From: Closterium sp. NIES-65
Taxonomy: Eukaryota; Streptophyta; Zygnematophyceae; Desmidiales; Closteriaceae
NCBI GenBank assembly: GCA_948144175.1
Contig: CANXME010002455.1
Span: 62,001 to 126,000, forward strand
DNA: 64,000 bases
Reading direction: 5' to 3'
Shown piece by piece: positions 53,823 to 64,000 of the stretch (position 1 is its first letter; each line of letters begins with the position of its first letter). The notes beneath the pieces are model-generated. The model worked only from the letters and a program-made list of their open reading frames with translations. It was not told the DNA's origin and made no database searches. Position numbers and translations under genes: made by a program.

Positions 53823-56800
53823 TCAAGAAGTGAGCAAGTGAGGCCAGGTTGGCACAAGACCTAGCAAAGTACAGAAGCGGTGATGATCACAAGGCGGAAG
53901 GGCCTTGGTGAAGATATCAGCAGTGTTGGCCTCAGAGGCCACGTAGGTGAGGCGGAGCTGACCACGCTGCTGCAGCTCACGAGCCAGGAAGTAGCGGAGA
54001 GCAATGTGCTTTGTTCTCTGCTCCATTCTGTGCTCCCGACACAAGGCCAGCATGGCCTTGTTGTCTACGTATAGAACTAGAGGAGAACGAGGCGGCTCTC
54101 CTAGGTCAGTCAGCAAGTAGGTGAGCCAGCGTAGCTCCTGTGCAGCCATGGCCCCAGCGTAGATCTCAGCCTCACAGCTGGAGCCGAGAACAGAGGACGA
54201 GCGCGTAGACCGCCACGAAACAGAGCCGGAGCCAAGGCTGAAGGTGTAACCCTGTGACGACCGCTGCAGAGCCTGGTCGTTAGCACAAGAAGCGTCAGCG
54301 TGACCTGTGAGGACTACCCGACGTCGCCCTCTAAGCACTAGCCCCATGCCCGACGTACTGCACACGTAGCGCAACACCCTCTTAGCTGCAGCCATGTGCT
54401 CTGGTCTGTGTCTCCCAGGAGCAACATAGCGTGCCAAGATGCTAAGAGGGTATGCAAGGTCAGGTCGTGTGCAGGTCATCAGGTACATGAGGCAGCCAAC
54501 AAGCTCTGGGTACGGGCCACTCGACTCTACGGACTCATCCGAAGGCAGAGCTGAGAGCGAGTGGCGAGTATACAGAGGAGTGGCCTGAGGCGAGGAGTAC
54601 GTGAAGCCGAAGCGCTGAAGGACCTGCTGCACCATGTGTGACTGAGTCAGGGTAATGGTGCGATGTGCTCTGTCCTGGGTGATCTGCAAGCCAAGGTAGC
54701 TGCGCAGTTCACCCAGGTCTGTGCACGTGTGTCTCTTCTCTAGCTCGGACTTCACGTGGGCTAGTCCAGCAGTGTCAGCAGTGGCAAAGACCAAGTCGTC
54801 GACGTACACGAGGATGTAGAACGGCGGCAAAGAGGTGTCGGTGCGCAGAAGCAGCGACGGGTCGGGTGTAGAAGGAGCAAACCCAAGAGCCGCAAGTGTA
54901 GTCCTCAGTGTGTCATGCCACTCACGGGGCGCCTGGCGGAGACCGTAGACTAGCTGCCGGAGGCTCCACTGGGTACCAGGAGGAAACGACCCAGTGAAAC
55001 CAGGAGGGCGGCGCAGCCAGATCTCCTCGTGCAGGCTGCCCTGCAGGAAAGCTGTGCTGAAGTCAAGAGAGTGAAGCTCGTAGTCGCGCTGAGCGGCTAT
55101 GTGCAGCAGCACCTGAAGAGTGGTCATCTTCGGGGTGGTAGAGAAGGTCTGAAAGTAGTCAACTCCCTGCCGCCGACTGAAGCCTAGAGCCACGTAACGC
55201 GCCTTGAAGACAAGCGGAGAGCTCAGCAGCCGCTTCACCCTGAAAATCCACATGCCACTGACAATGTTCGCCCTAGGTGGGAGAACGTCGTCGACGTAGG
55301 TGCCTGTGGACTTCCAGGAAGCCATCTCTGCGTCCATGGCCGACTGCCACTGAGAGGAGTAGGGACCCTCGATCGCCTCAGCGTACGATCGAGGAGTCGG
55401 TATGTCTGGTGCATCTGGGTCTCCCTCAGGGGCAATCGGCGTGGACACGAGATGGGATAAAGCACCAGCAAAGCATTGGAACTCCTCGTGCCTGTCCTCA
55501 AGGACGTCCGTGCTAAGAGCACACTCACCCCCGACGGACGGAGGACAGACAGACTCAGACTTAGCAACAAGACTTGCAGTGTAGTCTAGACGACAGCGAG
55601 CAGCGAAGTCGATAAGCTCAGCAACTAGAGCAGACGCAGTAGTGGACTCAAAGGAAGGGTTAGTGACAACATTAGCAAGAAGGCGCGTGACCGAAGGACT
55701 AGCAGCACGAAGGGAGTCAGACTCCGGTTCAGCAAGAGAAGGAAGAGAGGACTGTGGAGGAGACGGCAACGGGACACGCAGAGGAGTAGTGGATGGACGC
55801 AGTGCCATGTGGTGTGTGCTAGGGACCGGAGGAGGACCCGGACGCGCAGCACGACCACTAGTGCAAGCAGCACGAACAGGCGACGCAGGACGAGACGCAG
55901 GCTCATGTTGCTCAGCAAGACCTCTTGTAGGACCAGTGTAGGGAGAAGGAGAAGGTAGCGGGGAGGCAGGTTGTAACTGTGACTGCGACTGGATTGGCTG
56001 CGAACACTCTAAGGGAGGAGCAGGACCAGGAGAGGGCGGGAGACCAAGAACCTGCTCCAGGGGCGTAACGAAGTACGGCCTCGGCCGCTCAGCGCCTCCA
56101 GAGCGAGCAAGGACGGCACCAGTACCCCTAGCAGCAGCACCAGCGCCAGCAGAACCTCCAGCTCCAACAGCACCAACTCCAGTACCCTCAGAAGCACCAG
56201 CGCCAGCAGCACCGCCAGCGCCAACACCCCCAGTAGCACCAACTCCAGTAGAACCGTCAGCACCAGCAGCCTCAGCAGCACCCCCAGACGCACCAGCACC
56301 AGTAGGAACACCAGGGCCAACACCCCCAGTAGCTCCACCTCCAGCTGCACCAGCACCGACAGCAGCTCAAGAAGCACCCCCAGACTCAGCATTAGTCTCC
56401 AGCGGCGGGCGAACCACTCGCGCAGCTCCTGTGGAGAAAGCGGCTCCCGCCTCGACGAACCACCGCCGGCGGCCACACGAGCAGACCCAGCAACCCCAGG
56501 CTCCGCACCCTCAGGCTCTGCACCCCCAGGCTCAGCCCCCCCAGGCTTAGCCTCCCCTGGCTCAGCACCCCCAGGCTCAGCATCTCCAGTCTCAGCACCC
56601 CCAGACTCAGCACCCCCAGACCCGGCACCCCCAGGCTCAACACCTCTAGCAGCACCAGAGTGAACAACTACCTCGATAGGCTCGACTCCGTCTACCTAGG
56701 ACATACCTGATAGGGCAGGACCCTGAGGAGAGAGGGGGTCTACCTGGGTAGCACCTAGCGCAAGGAAGAGCGGCGGCGGGGGGAGGGGCGCAGTGTAGTA

Positions 56801-59663
56801 GGGGAAGAGACGGTAGTAAGGCACCGACTCGTCAAAGGTGACGTCCTGGGAGGACAGAACACGGCGCGCGGTGGGGTGGTAAAACTGCCAGCCAGGCGCG
56901 TCGGGGGGGAAGCCAAGGAAGACGCAAGGAACAGCACGAGGGGACAGCTTGTCCGTAGACAAGTCGCAGACAAACGCCCGAGATCCCCAGACCCGAAATG
57001 CAGACACATCGCCAACCTTCCCTGTCCACCGCAAGGCGGGGGAGGTCTCTGGCAAGGAGACTCGGGGCTGAAGGTTGAGCTGATGCACGGCGTACTGAAC
57101 TGCAAACGACCACAGAAAATAGGGGGCAGCCGCATGCATCATGGACGTACGCGCGACGTCCATGACCATGACCGCGCTCAGCAATCCCATTTTGCTGTGG
57201 AGAGGCCGGTAGCGTGAAGGTCTGGCGGATGCCCTGTGCACGACAGAAGGCTCCCAGACGGGCAGAGGAAAACTCCTCGCCTCTGTCCGAGTGCAGACGC
57301 AGAACAGGAAAGTTCGAGCCGAAACTCTCTCTGAGTTGGAGACGAGCTGCACGGATCCAGTCGATCAACACCTCAGTGACGTCACCCTTGCTGCGCAAGG
57401 GGAAGACTGTGGTGTAACACGAGTAGTCGTCATCGACCAGCAGAAATTACCGCTCTCTCCCCTGCCCACTGACGTGGGCTCTGCCCCACACGTCCATGTG
57501 TAGAGTCTGCAGCGGAGCCTCTATTGGAGGAAACTCGGAGGAGTGAGGGGTGGCGCGCTGTCGCCCCTCGACGCAGGGGACGCAGGTAGGGCCAGGCTTC
57601 GGAGGAATGGGAGGGAGAGACCGAGGAAGACCAGAGACAAGTACATGGGAGGCCATGCCTTGGAGACGAGGCAAGGAGGGGTGACCAAGGCGGTGGTGCC
57701 AAAGGAGAGTCTGGTGGGACAGCAGACGACACGAGCAGGGGGCAGACTCAGGACCAGACCTGGACGCCGCAGCTAACACGTGACTCGACGCAGCTACCTG
57801 GGCAGACTCAGCAGGAGGAGGAAACTCAGCAGTAAGGGTGTACATGCTCGACCCTGGCCGACAGGTGCACGTGGCCAATTGTCGGCCTGTCCGAGCACAC
57901 GTGGAGTGGTTCACTCGCTGACTCGCAAGAGTGAACTGGTCAACCCCTCGATCCTGTAGGTCCGCTCCACTCTCCAAGTTCGTAGAGAACGAGGGGAGGT
58001 AGAGACCAGAGAGGGTGCCAGAGGGGGCTGCAGGGCACGGAAGGACAGTGGAGAAGCTGGCAAGGACAGGACCCCCAGAGGTGTCTGCCAGGGAGACTGC
58101 AACCGGCTGACTAAGCGGCGTAAGAGTGGTGTGGTCTTGAAAGAAGGAGCGGGACGCACCCGAGTCCAGGGTGAAGGTGTGGAAGACCTGAGCCGACGTA
58201 GTACCTGAGAGAGCAGACTCACCAGCACCTGGGACGGCAGACGCATTAGCACCTAGAGCAGTAGCCTCACCAACACCTAGCGCAGCAGCCTCAATGCCCG
58301 GGTCAGGCGGTACACAAAGGTAACAGGCACCCTCAACACTATCAGCAATAGCATATATGGCAGCAAGAATAGCTTCAAAGTCAAGATCAAAGATAGCAAC
58401 CCTGACCTTAGCCAGATCTCCCTAGCGAGGGATCTCTGACGCCTCAGGGAACTGGCAACGCCACGCGTCCGTCAGGCAACCAAAGCAGCGCTGGGTGGAG
58501 TGTGGGCCTCCGCACTGCTCACCAGTGCGGTCGCCGGTACGGAGAACGTAAATGCAGGGACCAAAACCCCCACCGCGCTGGCGTGCAGTGTACCACTCAC
58601 AAAGCTGCTGAGGCGACAGAGTCACACCACTCCGCTGCTGCTGCTGGCGCTGACCACCACCGCCGCCTCCGCCGCCACCGCCTCCGCCGCCTCCGCCGCC
58701 TCCTCCACCTCCTCCACTTCCTTCGCCGCCTCCACTCCCTCCGCCACCTCCACCGCCTCCACTGCTGCCGCCGCCGCCGCCACCCCCGGCACCACTCCCA
58801 CCACCACCCCCACTCCCTCCACCGCCTCCACCACCACCTCCACCGCCCCCTCCAGCCCCTCCAGTGCCCTTGCCCCCCTTGCCCTTGCCGGTGCGGCGTC
58901 TCCCACTCAGGGCAGACGCAGCGCCGACCGACTCGAAACCAAAGAGGTTGGCCGCAGCAGCAGAGGCAACAAAGGGCAAGAGGGGGGAGGGAGAACACCC
59001 CTTAAAGACGGGGGTGCGAGGGTCACCACGAGAGGCTCCTACAGCGACTATGCTCTTCTCTATCGCTAGGAGGGCCTTGTCAAGGAGGTCAACGGTGAGA
59101 GTGGTGGGGCAAACACAGAGGAAGTGGTCCCTGACTACGCGGAGAGAGTCAGGGAGCCGTGTGACTATGTAGTAGAGGGTGATGTACATGGGGGGGGGGG
59201 GGTTCTTGGCGCAGAAATCAGCAGGAAGCGCAGCGCGGTAGCGAGTGTCACTAGTGCGGAGGTGCGTAATGAGGTCAGCGATTGTGGGAAAGGCAGCAAG
59301 GTCAGGGAAGAGGTACGGTAGCATGAGGCGGCTCAGTGCAGCAGTGGCAGGGGAAGAGTAGCGTGCAACTACAGTGTCGTACAAGGTCTTGGCACTCTTG
59401 TACTGGCTAAAGTGTGCACGCTCAGTGGTTGGTAAGTGGCGGCGCACAGCAAGGCGAGCAACACCATCGCGTGTGGCCCACTGTGAGCGAACAATGGCGT
59501 CAGCATCAGCAGCAGGGGCAGGGGAGGCACCAGAAGTGAGGTCAAACAGGGAGAGGCCGTCTGCCTTATCGCACTGCAGGAAAAGCTGCATATCATCTAC
59601 CCAGACCTTAAAGTCCACTGCCCGACCCTCAGCGTCAAAGGTGAGAACGCTAGGGGATGCCAT
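53823..59663 (-). pseudogene. Copia VI gag-pol pseudogene with an open RT-RNase H frame
   Basis: Gag from ATG 59663 (MASPSVLTFD) is open through the core, the glycine-rich tail (about 58650-58860), LSPQQLCEW and the zinc-like C-x13-C-x3-H-x4-C, to a TAG at about 58423 where copies A and V have TGG. Protease and pre-integrase follow in separate frames; integrase has SDRGEEF and a small deletion by the NGIAER motif (about 57170). The spacer is at 56400-56650. From 55808 to 53823 there is a continuous 661-codon frame with the pre-RT region, RT (YVDD about 54795) and full RNase H. Overall inactive, but RT is preserved. Confidence 0.9.
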
Positions 59664-59719
59664 AACAGCAGTGGGCAGGCAGTGAGTGGCAGAGACTGTG
59701 CTCTTACCAGGCAGGTGGG

Positions 59720-60540
59720 GCGATCGGGCTATTCGGCTGCTCGGTGGTCGTGCGGCTCCGCTGCAGGGCGGCTCGGCTGCTGGGCGGCTCGGCTGCACGG
59801 TGCTGGGCGGCTCGGCTGCTGGGCGGCTCGGTTGCTGGGCGGCTCGGCGGTCGGACGGCTCGGTTGATGGGCGGCTCAGCGGTCGGGCGGCTCAGCTGGC
59901 CGGTGGTTTGGCTGCTCGGCGCTGCGGGCGCTAGGCGGCGGGGTCGCAGGTGGTGGCGAGGCCTTAGGATGCGGTGGGCCGCAAGGGTGGGCGGGGCCTC
60001 AGGTGGCGACGGGGCCGCAGGTGGCGACGGGGCCGCAGGTGGCGGTGCCGCAAGTGACGACGGGGCCGCAGTGAGCGACGGGGCCGCAGGTGGCGACGGG
60101 GCCGCGGTGGGTGACGGGGCCGAAAGGGTGGGCGGGGATGCACATGGCGACGGGGCCGTAGCGGGGCCTAAGAGGGGTCGTAGCGGGGCCGTAGCGGGGC
60201 CTAAGTGGGGCCGTAGCGGGGCCATAGCGGGGCCGTAGCGAGGCCGTAGCGGGGCCGTAGCGGGGCCGTAGCGGGGCCGTAGCGAAGCCAGACAGGGCCT
60301 AAGCGGGGCCGCGACGAGGCCGCTATGGGGCCGTAAGGGGCCTAAGCGGGGCCGCGACGGGGCCGTGATGGGCCTAAGCGGGGCCGCGACGGGGCCGTGA
60401 GGGGCCTAAGTGGGTCGTAGAAGGCGGCTTGAGAGGCCGTAAGGGCGGCCAACGGGGGCCACTAAGGCGGCCCGAGGCGCTACTCGGGTTAGGAGCGAAG
60501 CGCGCTCCGGGCAGGGAAGGAAAAAAAAATCGTGGTGGGT
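59720..60540 (-). repeat. GC-rich tandem leader of copia VI
   Basis: Units such as gtagcggggccgtagcgggg near 60170-60300 and ggtggcgacggggccgcag near 60000-60110 (plus-strand reading). A splice-donor-like CTG/GTAAGAG lies at 59702-59710, about 43 bp before the gag ATG. Confidence 0.85.
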
Positions 60541-60579
60541 CCTAGGCAGTATTCCCACTCGGGAACCCGCTCGATACCA

Positions 60580-60710
60580 TGACGAGAAGTGAGAATGGAT
60601 GAATGAACTATGAAACAGTTGGGTACAAGTACTAACCCTAATTGGGCTGTACCCCTTATGGGCTACCCCACTACAGCCTACACAAATGTATAAGCTATAA
60701 TGTTCTGACA
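60580..60710 (-). repeat. 5' LTR of copia VI
   Basis: 131 bp, TGACGAGAAG...GTTCTGACA on the plus strand, flanked inward by the primer site and a GTTCCC/GGGAA hairpin. Confidence 0.9.
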
Positions 60711-61954
60711 CAAACCACTCCGAAGCATTGAAAAGGGTCGTTCGTTCCAAGGAGTTGATATTCTCTCCCCGCAGCATAGTGTTAAGGCTCCCTTTTTCCC
60801 ACAGGAGAATCCTACACAACTCCAAAAGCTTAAGGGAAGGTTCCAGGCCAAGACGAAGCTGAATCAGCCTTAGATAAATCCTTCTCACCCAACTCAGTTG
60901 AAAACTGATATGGAGTCAGCAGCTTCGAGCGCAGGTGCGAGGGATGATATATTCGACGTACCCTACAATCCTATAAACGAGACCATTTACGGTTACTCGG
61001 AGAAGCAACAACCACTAAACTCGAGGTGATCTGCAACGGGCAACGCCTCCAGGCACTGGTGGTCATCGGTGCGTCTCACTCGGTGTGCGACCGCGGGACG
61101 TTGGAGAAAATTGGAGAACCTTTGGAGGAGACCAAGTTCACGGCAACGATGGTGGACGGTACGAAACTTCCCATCCACGGCGAAGCATCACTGCAGCTGC
61201 CCATAGGGGCGCTGAGGTGGAAGCCGACGTTGCCGATCACGAACATCAAGGATTTAGATTTCATATTGGGGCGAGATTTCCTGAAGCGGTTCAACCCCGA
61301 GATCGACTAGGTCAACATGAAGGCGCGCATCTACAACAACGAGAAACGAGTGGAGCTGCGAAGCTGGACGGATACCAGGAGCGTTCCTAAAACGACACTG
61401 GCACGGTTTGAACGGACAGTGAACGAGAGTAACACAAATTACTTAGCACTGGTTATGACAGCAGAAGAGGAGGAGAAGCTGAGTTCGGAGCTACCTCCAG
61501 CAGTAAAGGAGGTCTTGGAGCAGTACAAAGATATCATGCCCGACGACCTACCTGCAGGCGTACCTCCAGCAGGCACCCACGAGCACGAAATCGTGGAGGA
61601 ACCAGGTGCGAAACCCGTCTCACGTGCACCATACCGACTGAGTCCGACCGAACTGACAGACATGAAGAAACAGATAGAGTATCTACTGGACAACCAAATG
61701 ATCCGCCCATCCACCTCTCCCTACGGTGCACCAGTCCTCTTTACTCCAAAACCAGACGGCAGTTTACAAATGTGCATCGACTACCGCGCACAGAACAAAC
61801 AGACAATTAAAACAAATACCCCATACCGCACATAGACGACCTACTGGACCAACTGCGTGGTGCACCAGTCTTTTAGAAGCAGGACCTATGGTCGAGTTAC
61901 TGGCAGATCAAGATGGCGGACAACTCGGTCCACAAGACGGGGTTCCGTACCAGA
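60711..61954 (+). mobile_element. Ty3/gypsy element, left fragment
   Basis: Follows copia VI and runs to the insertion point of copia VII. Contains a Gag C-terminal remnant (60715-61020), protease and the first part of RT. The remaining RT resumes at about 63855. Most of gag is missing. Confidence 0.85.
61026..61954 (+). pseudogene. Gypsy protease and RT N-terminal part
   Basis: The retropepsin-like segment has VVIGASHSV where an active enzyme would have Asp-Ser/Thr-Gly, so the catalytic Asp is lost, but keeps ILGRDFLKRF. A stop follows at 61308-61310. From 61317: [22 protein letters not shown], the hallmark gypsy RT start [46 protein letters not shown] one-base loss near 61822 and a TAG near 61873 break the frame before the WSSYWQIKM and HKTGFRTR blocks. 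The family call is secure; activity is excluded. Confidence 0.88.
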
Positions 61955-62082
61955 TGAGAAAACTAGATTGAGGAATGAATGACTAAGTGAAAGTTGGGTA
62001 CAAATACAAACCCCTAGAAAGCTGTACCCCATATGTGCTACCCCACTATAGCCTACAATAGCTATGTCATATAAATCTGACA
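61955..62082 (-). repeat. 3' LTR of copia VII
   Basis: 128 bp, TGAGAAAAC...AATCTGACA on the plus strand, next to the polypurine tract cacccccatag. Most similar in text to the copia III LTR (aaagctgtaccccata). Confidence 0.85.
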
Positions 62083-62299
62083 CACCCCCATAGGCAAAGT
62101 GGGGGAGAACAAGGGGTCACAAGACCAGTCAAGCAAAGTAAATCAAAGCAAGCTCAGGGTGGATCACAACGTCACCACACATTCCGAGCACAAGGTCAAG
62201 GCCACAAGGCCACTTCACATGCAGGAGTACACATATATATAAAAGGCTAGAGAAGCAAGAGTAGGCGTAAATATATATGTAACACTACAAGCATGGTCA

Positions 62300-63850
62300 A
62301 GAGGTGAGCAAGTGAGGCAAGGCAGGCACAAGACCCAGCTGAGTACAAAAGCACTGATGATCACAAGGCACAAGTGCCTTGGTGAAGATATCAACAGTGT
62401 TGGCCTCAGAGGCCACGTACGCAAGATGTAGCTGACCACGCTGCTGTAGCTCACAAGCAAGGAAGTAGCAAAGAGCAATGTGCTTCGTTCTGTGCTCCAG
62501 TAACAGCTCTCGACACAAGGCCAGCATGGCCTTGTTGTCTACGTACAGAACTGGAGGAGAATGAGGCGGCTCTCCGAGGTTAGTTAGCAGGTAGGTGAGC
62601 TAGCGAAGCTCATGTGCAGCCATGGCCCCGGTGTAGATCTCAGCTTCACAACATGAGCCAAGAACAGAAGACGAGCGAGTAGCCCGCCACAAAACAGAGC
62701 TGGAACCGAGGCTGAAGGTGTAACCCTGTGACGACCGCTGCGTAACCTGGTCGTCAGCCCAAGAAGCGTCTGCGTGCCCAGTGAGGACCACTGGAATCTG
62801 CCCTCCAAGCACAAGCCCCATGCCCGACGTACTGCACAAGTAGCGCAACACCCTCTTCGCTGCAGCCATGTGCTCTGGTCGGTGTCTCCCAAGAGCAACA
62901 TAGCGTGCCAAGACGCTAAGAGGGTATGCAAGGTCAGGTCGTGTGCAGGTCATCAGGTACATGAGGCAGCCAACAAGCTCTGGGTACGGGCCACTCGACT
63001 CTACGGACTCATCCAAAGGCAGAGCTAAGAGCGAGTGGCGAGTAGGCAGAGGAGTGGCCTGAGGCGAGGAGTACGTGAAGCCGAAGCGCTGAAGGACCTG
63101 CTGCACCATGTGTGACTGAGTCAGGGTAATGGTGCGGCGTGCTCTGTCCCGGGTGATCTGCAAGCCAAGGTAGCTGCGCAGTTCACCCAGGTCTGTGCAC
63201 GTGTGTCTCTTCTGCAGCTCGGACTTCACGTGGGCTAGTCCAGCAGTGTTAGCAGTGGCAAAGACCAAGTCGTTGACGTACACGAGGATGTAGAACGGCG
63301 GCAAAGAAGTGTCGGTGCGCAGAAACAGCGACGGGTCGGCAGTAGAGGGAGCAAACCCAAGAGCCGCAAGCGTAGTCCTCAGTGTGTCGTGCCACTCGCG
63401 CGGTGCGTGGCGGAGACTGTAGACTGGCCGCCGGAGGCTCCACTGGGTGCCAGGAGGAAAAGTCCCTGCGAAGCCAGGTGGACGGCGCAGCCAGATCTCC
63501 TCGTCCAGGCTACCCTGCAAGAAAGCAGTGCTAAAGTCAAGAGAGTGAAGCTCGTGGTCGCGCTGAGCGGCTATGTGGAGTAGCACTCGAAGAGTAGTCA
63601 TCTTCGGGGTGGGAGAGAAGGTATGAAAGTAGTCAACTCCCTGCCGCTGACTAAAGCCACGAGCCACGTACTGCGCCTTGAAGACAGGCGGAGAACCCGG
63701 CGGCCGCTTCACCCTGAAAATCCACATGCCACTGACGATGTTCGCCCCAGGATGGGGAACCTCGTCAACATAGGTGCCTGTGGACTTCTAGGAAGCCATC
63801 TCTGCGTCCATAGTTGCCTGCCACTGAGAGGAGTAGGGTCCCTCTATCGC
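62300..63850 (-). pseudogene. Copia VII RT-RNase H fragment
   Basis: Pre-RT block, then an open frame from 63727 (MWIFRVKRPPGSPP) through RT to RNase H at 62600. The active site reads YVND instead of YVDD (about 63275), as in copia V. A stop within ELR/LTYLL (about 62598) separates the last RNase H part, which ends in NTVDIFTKAL and a stop near 62297. Confidence 0.88.
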
Positions 63851-63854
63851 CTCC

Positions 63855-64000
63855 AGCAAAGAATACTTGGTGATGCCGTTCGGACTCTGCAACGCACCAG
63901 CAACGTTTCAGGCGGAGATGAATCACATCTTGCGACCCCTGCTAGACGAGTGCGTAGTGGTATACCTGGACGACATACTTGTCTACTCTAAGAACATGAA
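63855..64000 (+). pseudogene. Gypsy RT, continuation to the window edge
   Basis: Reads [19 protein letters not shown], then the catalytic YLDD in [14 protein letters not shown] near 63960. Continues gypsy RT from 61954 after copia VII. Cut by the window end. Confidence 0.9.

Larger units (their letters stand above)
52365..60710 (-). mobile_element. Copia VI, near full-length, 3' LTR tip missing
   Basis: 5' LTR 60580-60710 (131 bp), primer site TGGTATCGAGC (60569-60579), leader about 59720-60540, gag ATG 59663, pol to 53823, 3' UTR, and a 3' LTR reduced to 105 bp (52365-52469; its outer 26 bp are gone). It is interrupted by a 1149-bp insertion (52498-53646). The missing tip, together with the lack of gypsy gag next to it, suggests one deletion spanning the border. 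Confidence 0.9.
61955..63854 (-). mobile_element. Copia VII, 5'-truncated copy inserted in gypsy RT
   Basis: 3' LTR 61955-62082 (128 bp), 3' UTR with AU-rich inverted repeat, RNase H and RT up to the pre-RT block at about 63850, where gypsy sequence resumes. The 5' half and 5' LTR are gone. Gypsy RT reads HKTGFRTR on the left and [11 protein letters not shown] on the right, so only about two gypsy codons are lost. Confidence 0.88.

Overview
The window is eukaryotic nuclear DNA made almost entirely of LTR retrotransposons nested in one another, with about 8 kb of host sequence near the middle. Ty1/copia and Ty3/gypsy elements with initiator-Met-type primer binding sites, an intron-containing SET-domain (plastid methyltransferase-like) gene, and decay concentrated at CAG/CTG sites point to the green plant lineage. 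A streptophyte alga would fit, but that is inference and no species is claimed.

Layout. 1-1408: internally deleted copia remnant. 1409-1704: damaged miniature LTR element (TRIM). 1705-11756: two decayed copia copies on + (I, II). 11757-12513: deleted copia copy on - (III). 12537-12912: intact 376-bp TRIM with perfect 5-bp target duplication (TSD). 13613-20857: full-length decayed copia IV (-). 20858-28468: host island with a glycosyltransferase-like gene (+, 22819-24477) and a multi-exon SET/LSMT-like gene (-, 24933-28030). 28469-51710: one unrecognised + strand reading frame split twice by retrotransposons. The first insertion is copia B (28633-41579, -), which itself carries the young copia A (29771-36637, +). 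The second is copia V (42618-51426, -), which carries the non-autonomous element N (43057-44353). 51843-64000: a decayed LTR/gypsy element broken by copia VI (52365-60710, -), which itself holds a 1149-bp TG..CA insertion, and by copia VII (61955-63854, -).

The main copia family (I-VII and A) has very short LTRs (about 124-141 bp), long GC-rich tandem-repeat leaders, a Gag with a glycine-rich tail, an IN-RT spacer rich in GAEPG-like repeats, and a 3' UTR with an AU-rich inverted repeat. Only A has an uninterrupted pol frame; it lacks the Gag core although its LTRs are identical. Element B belongs to another copia lineage (400-bp LTRs).

The most unusual objects are the tiny TRIMs. Their LTR end, primer binding site and short interior together form a tRNA-like fold with A-box and B-box matches. 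All similarity and motif statements come from reading the sequence; no database search was run.
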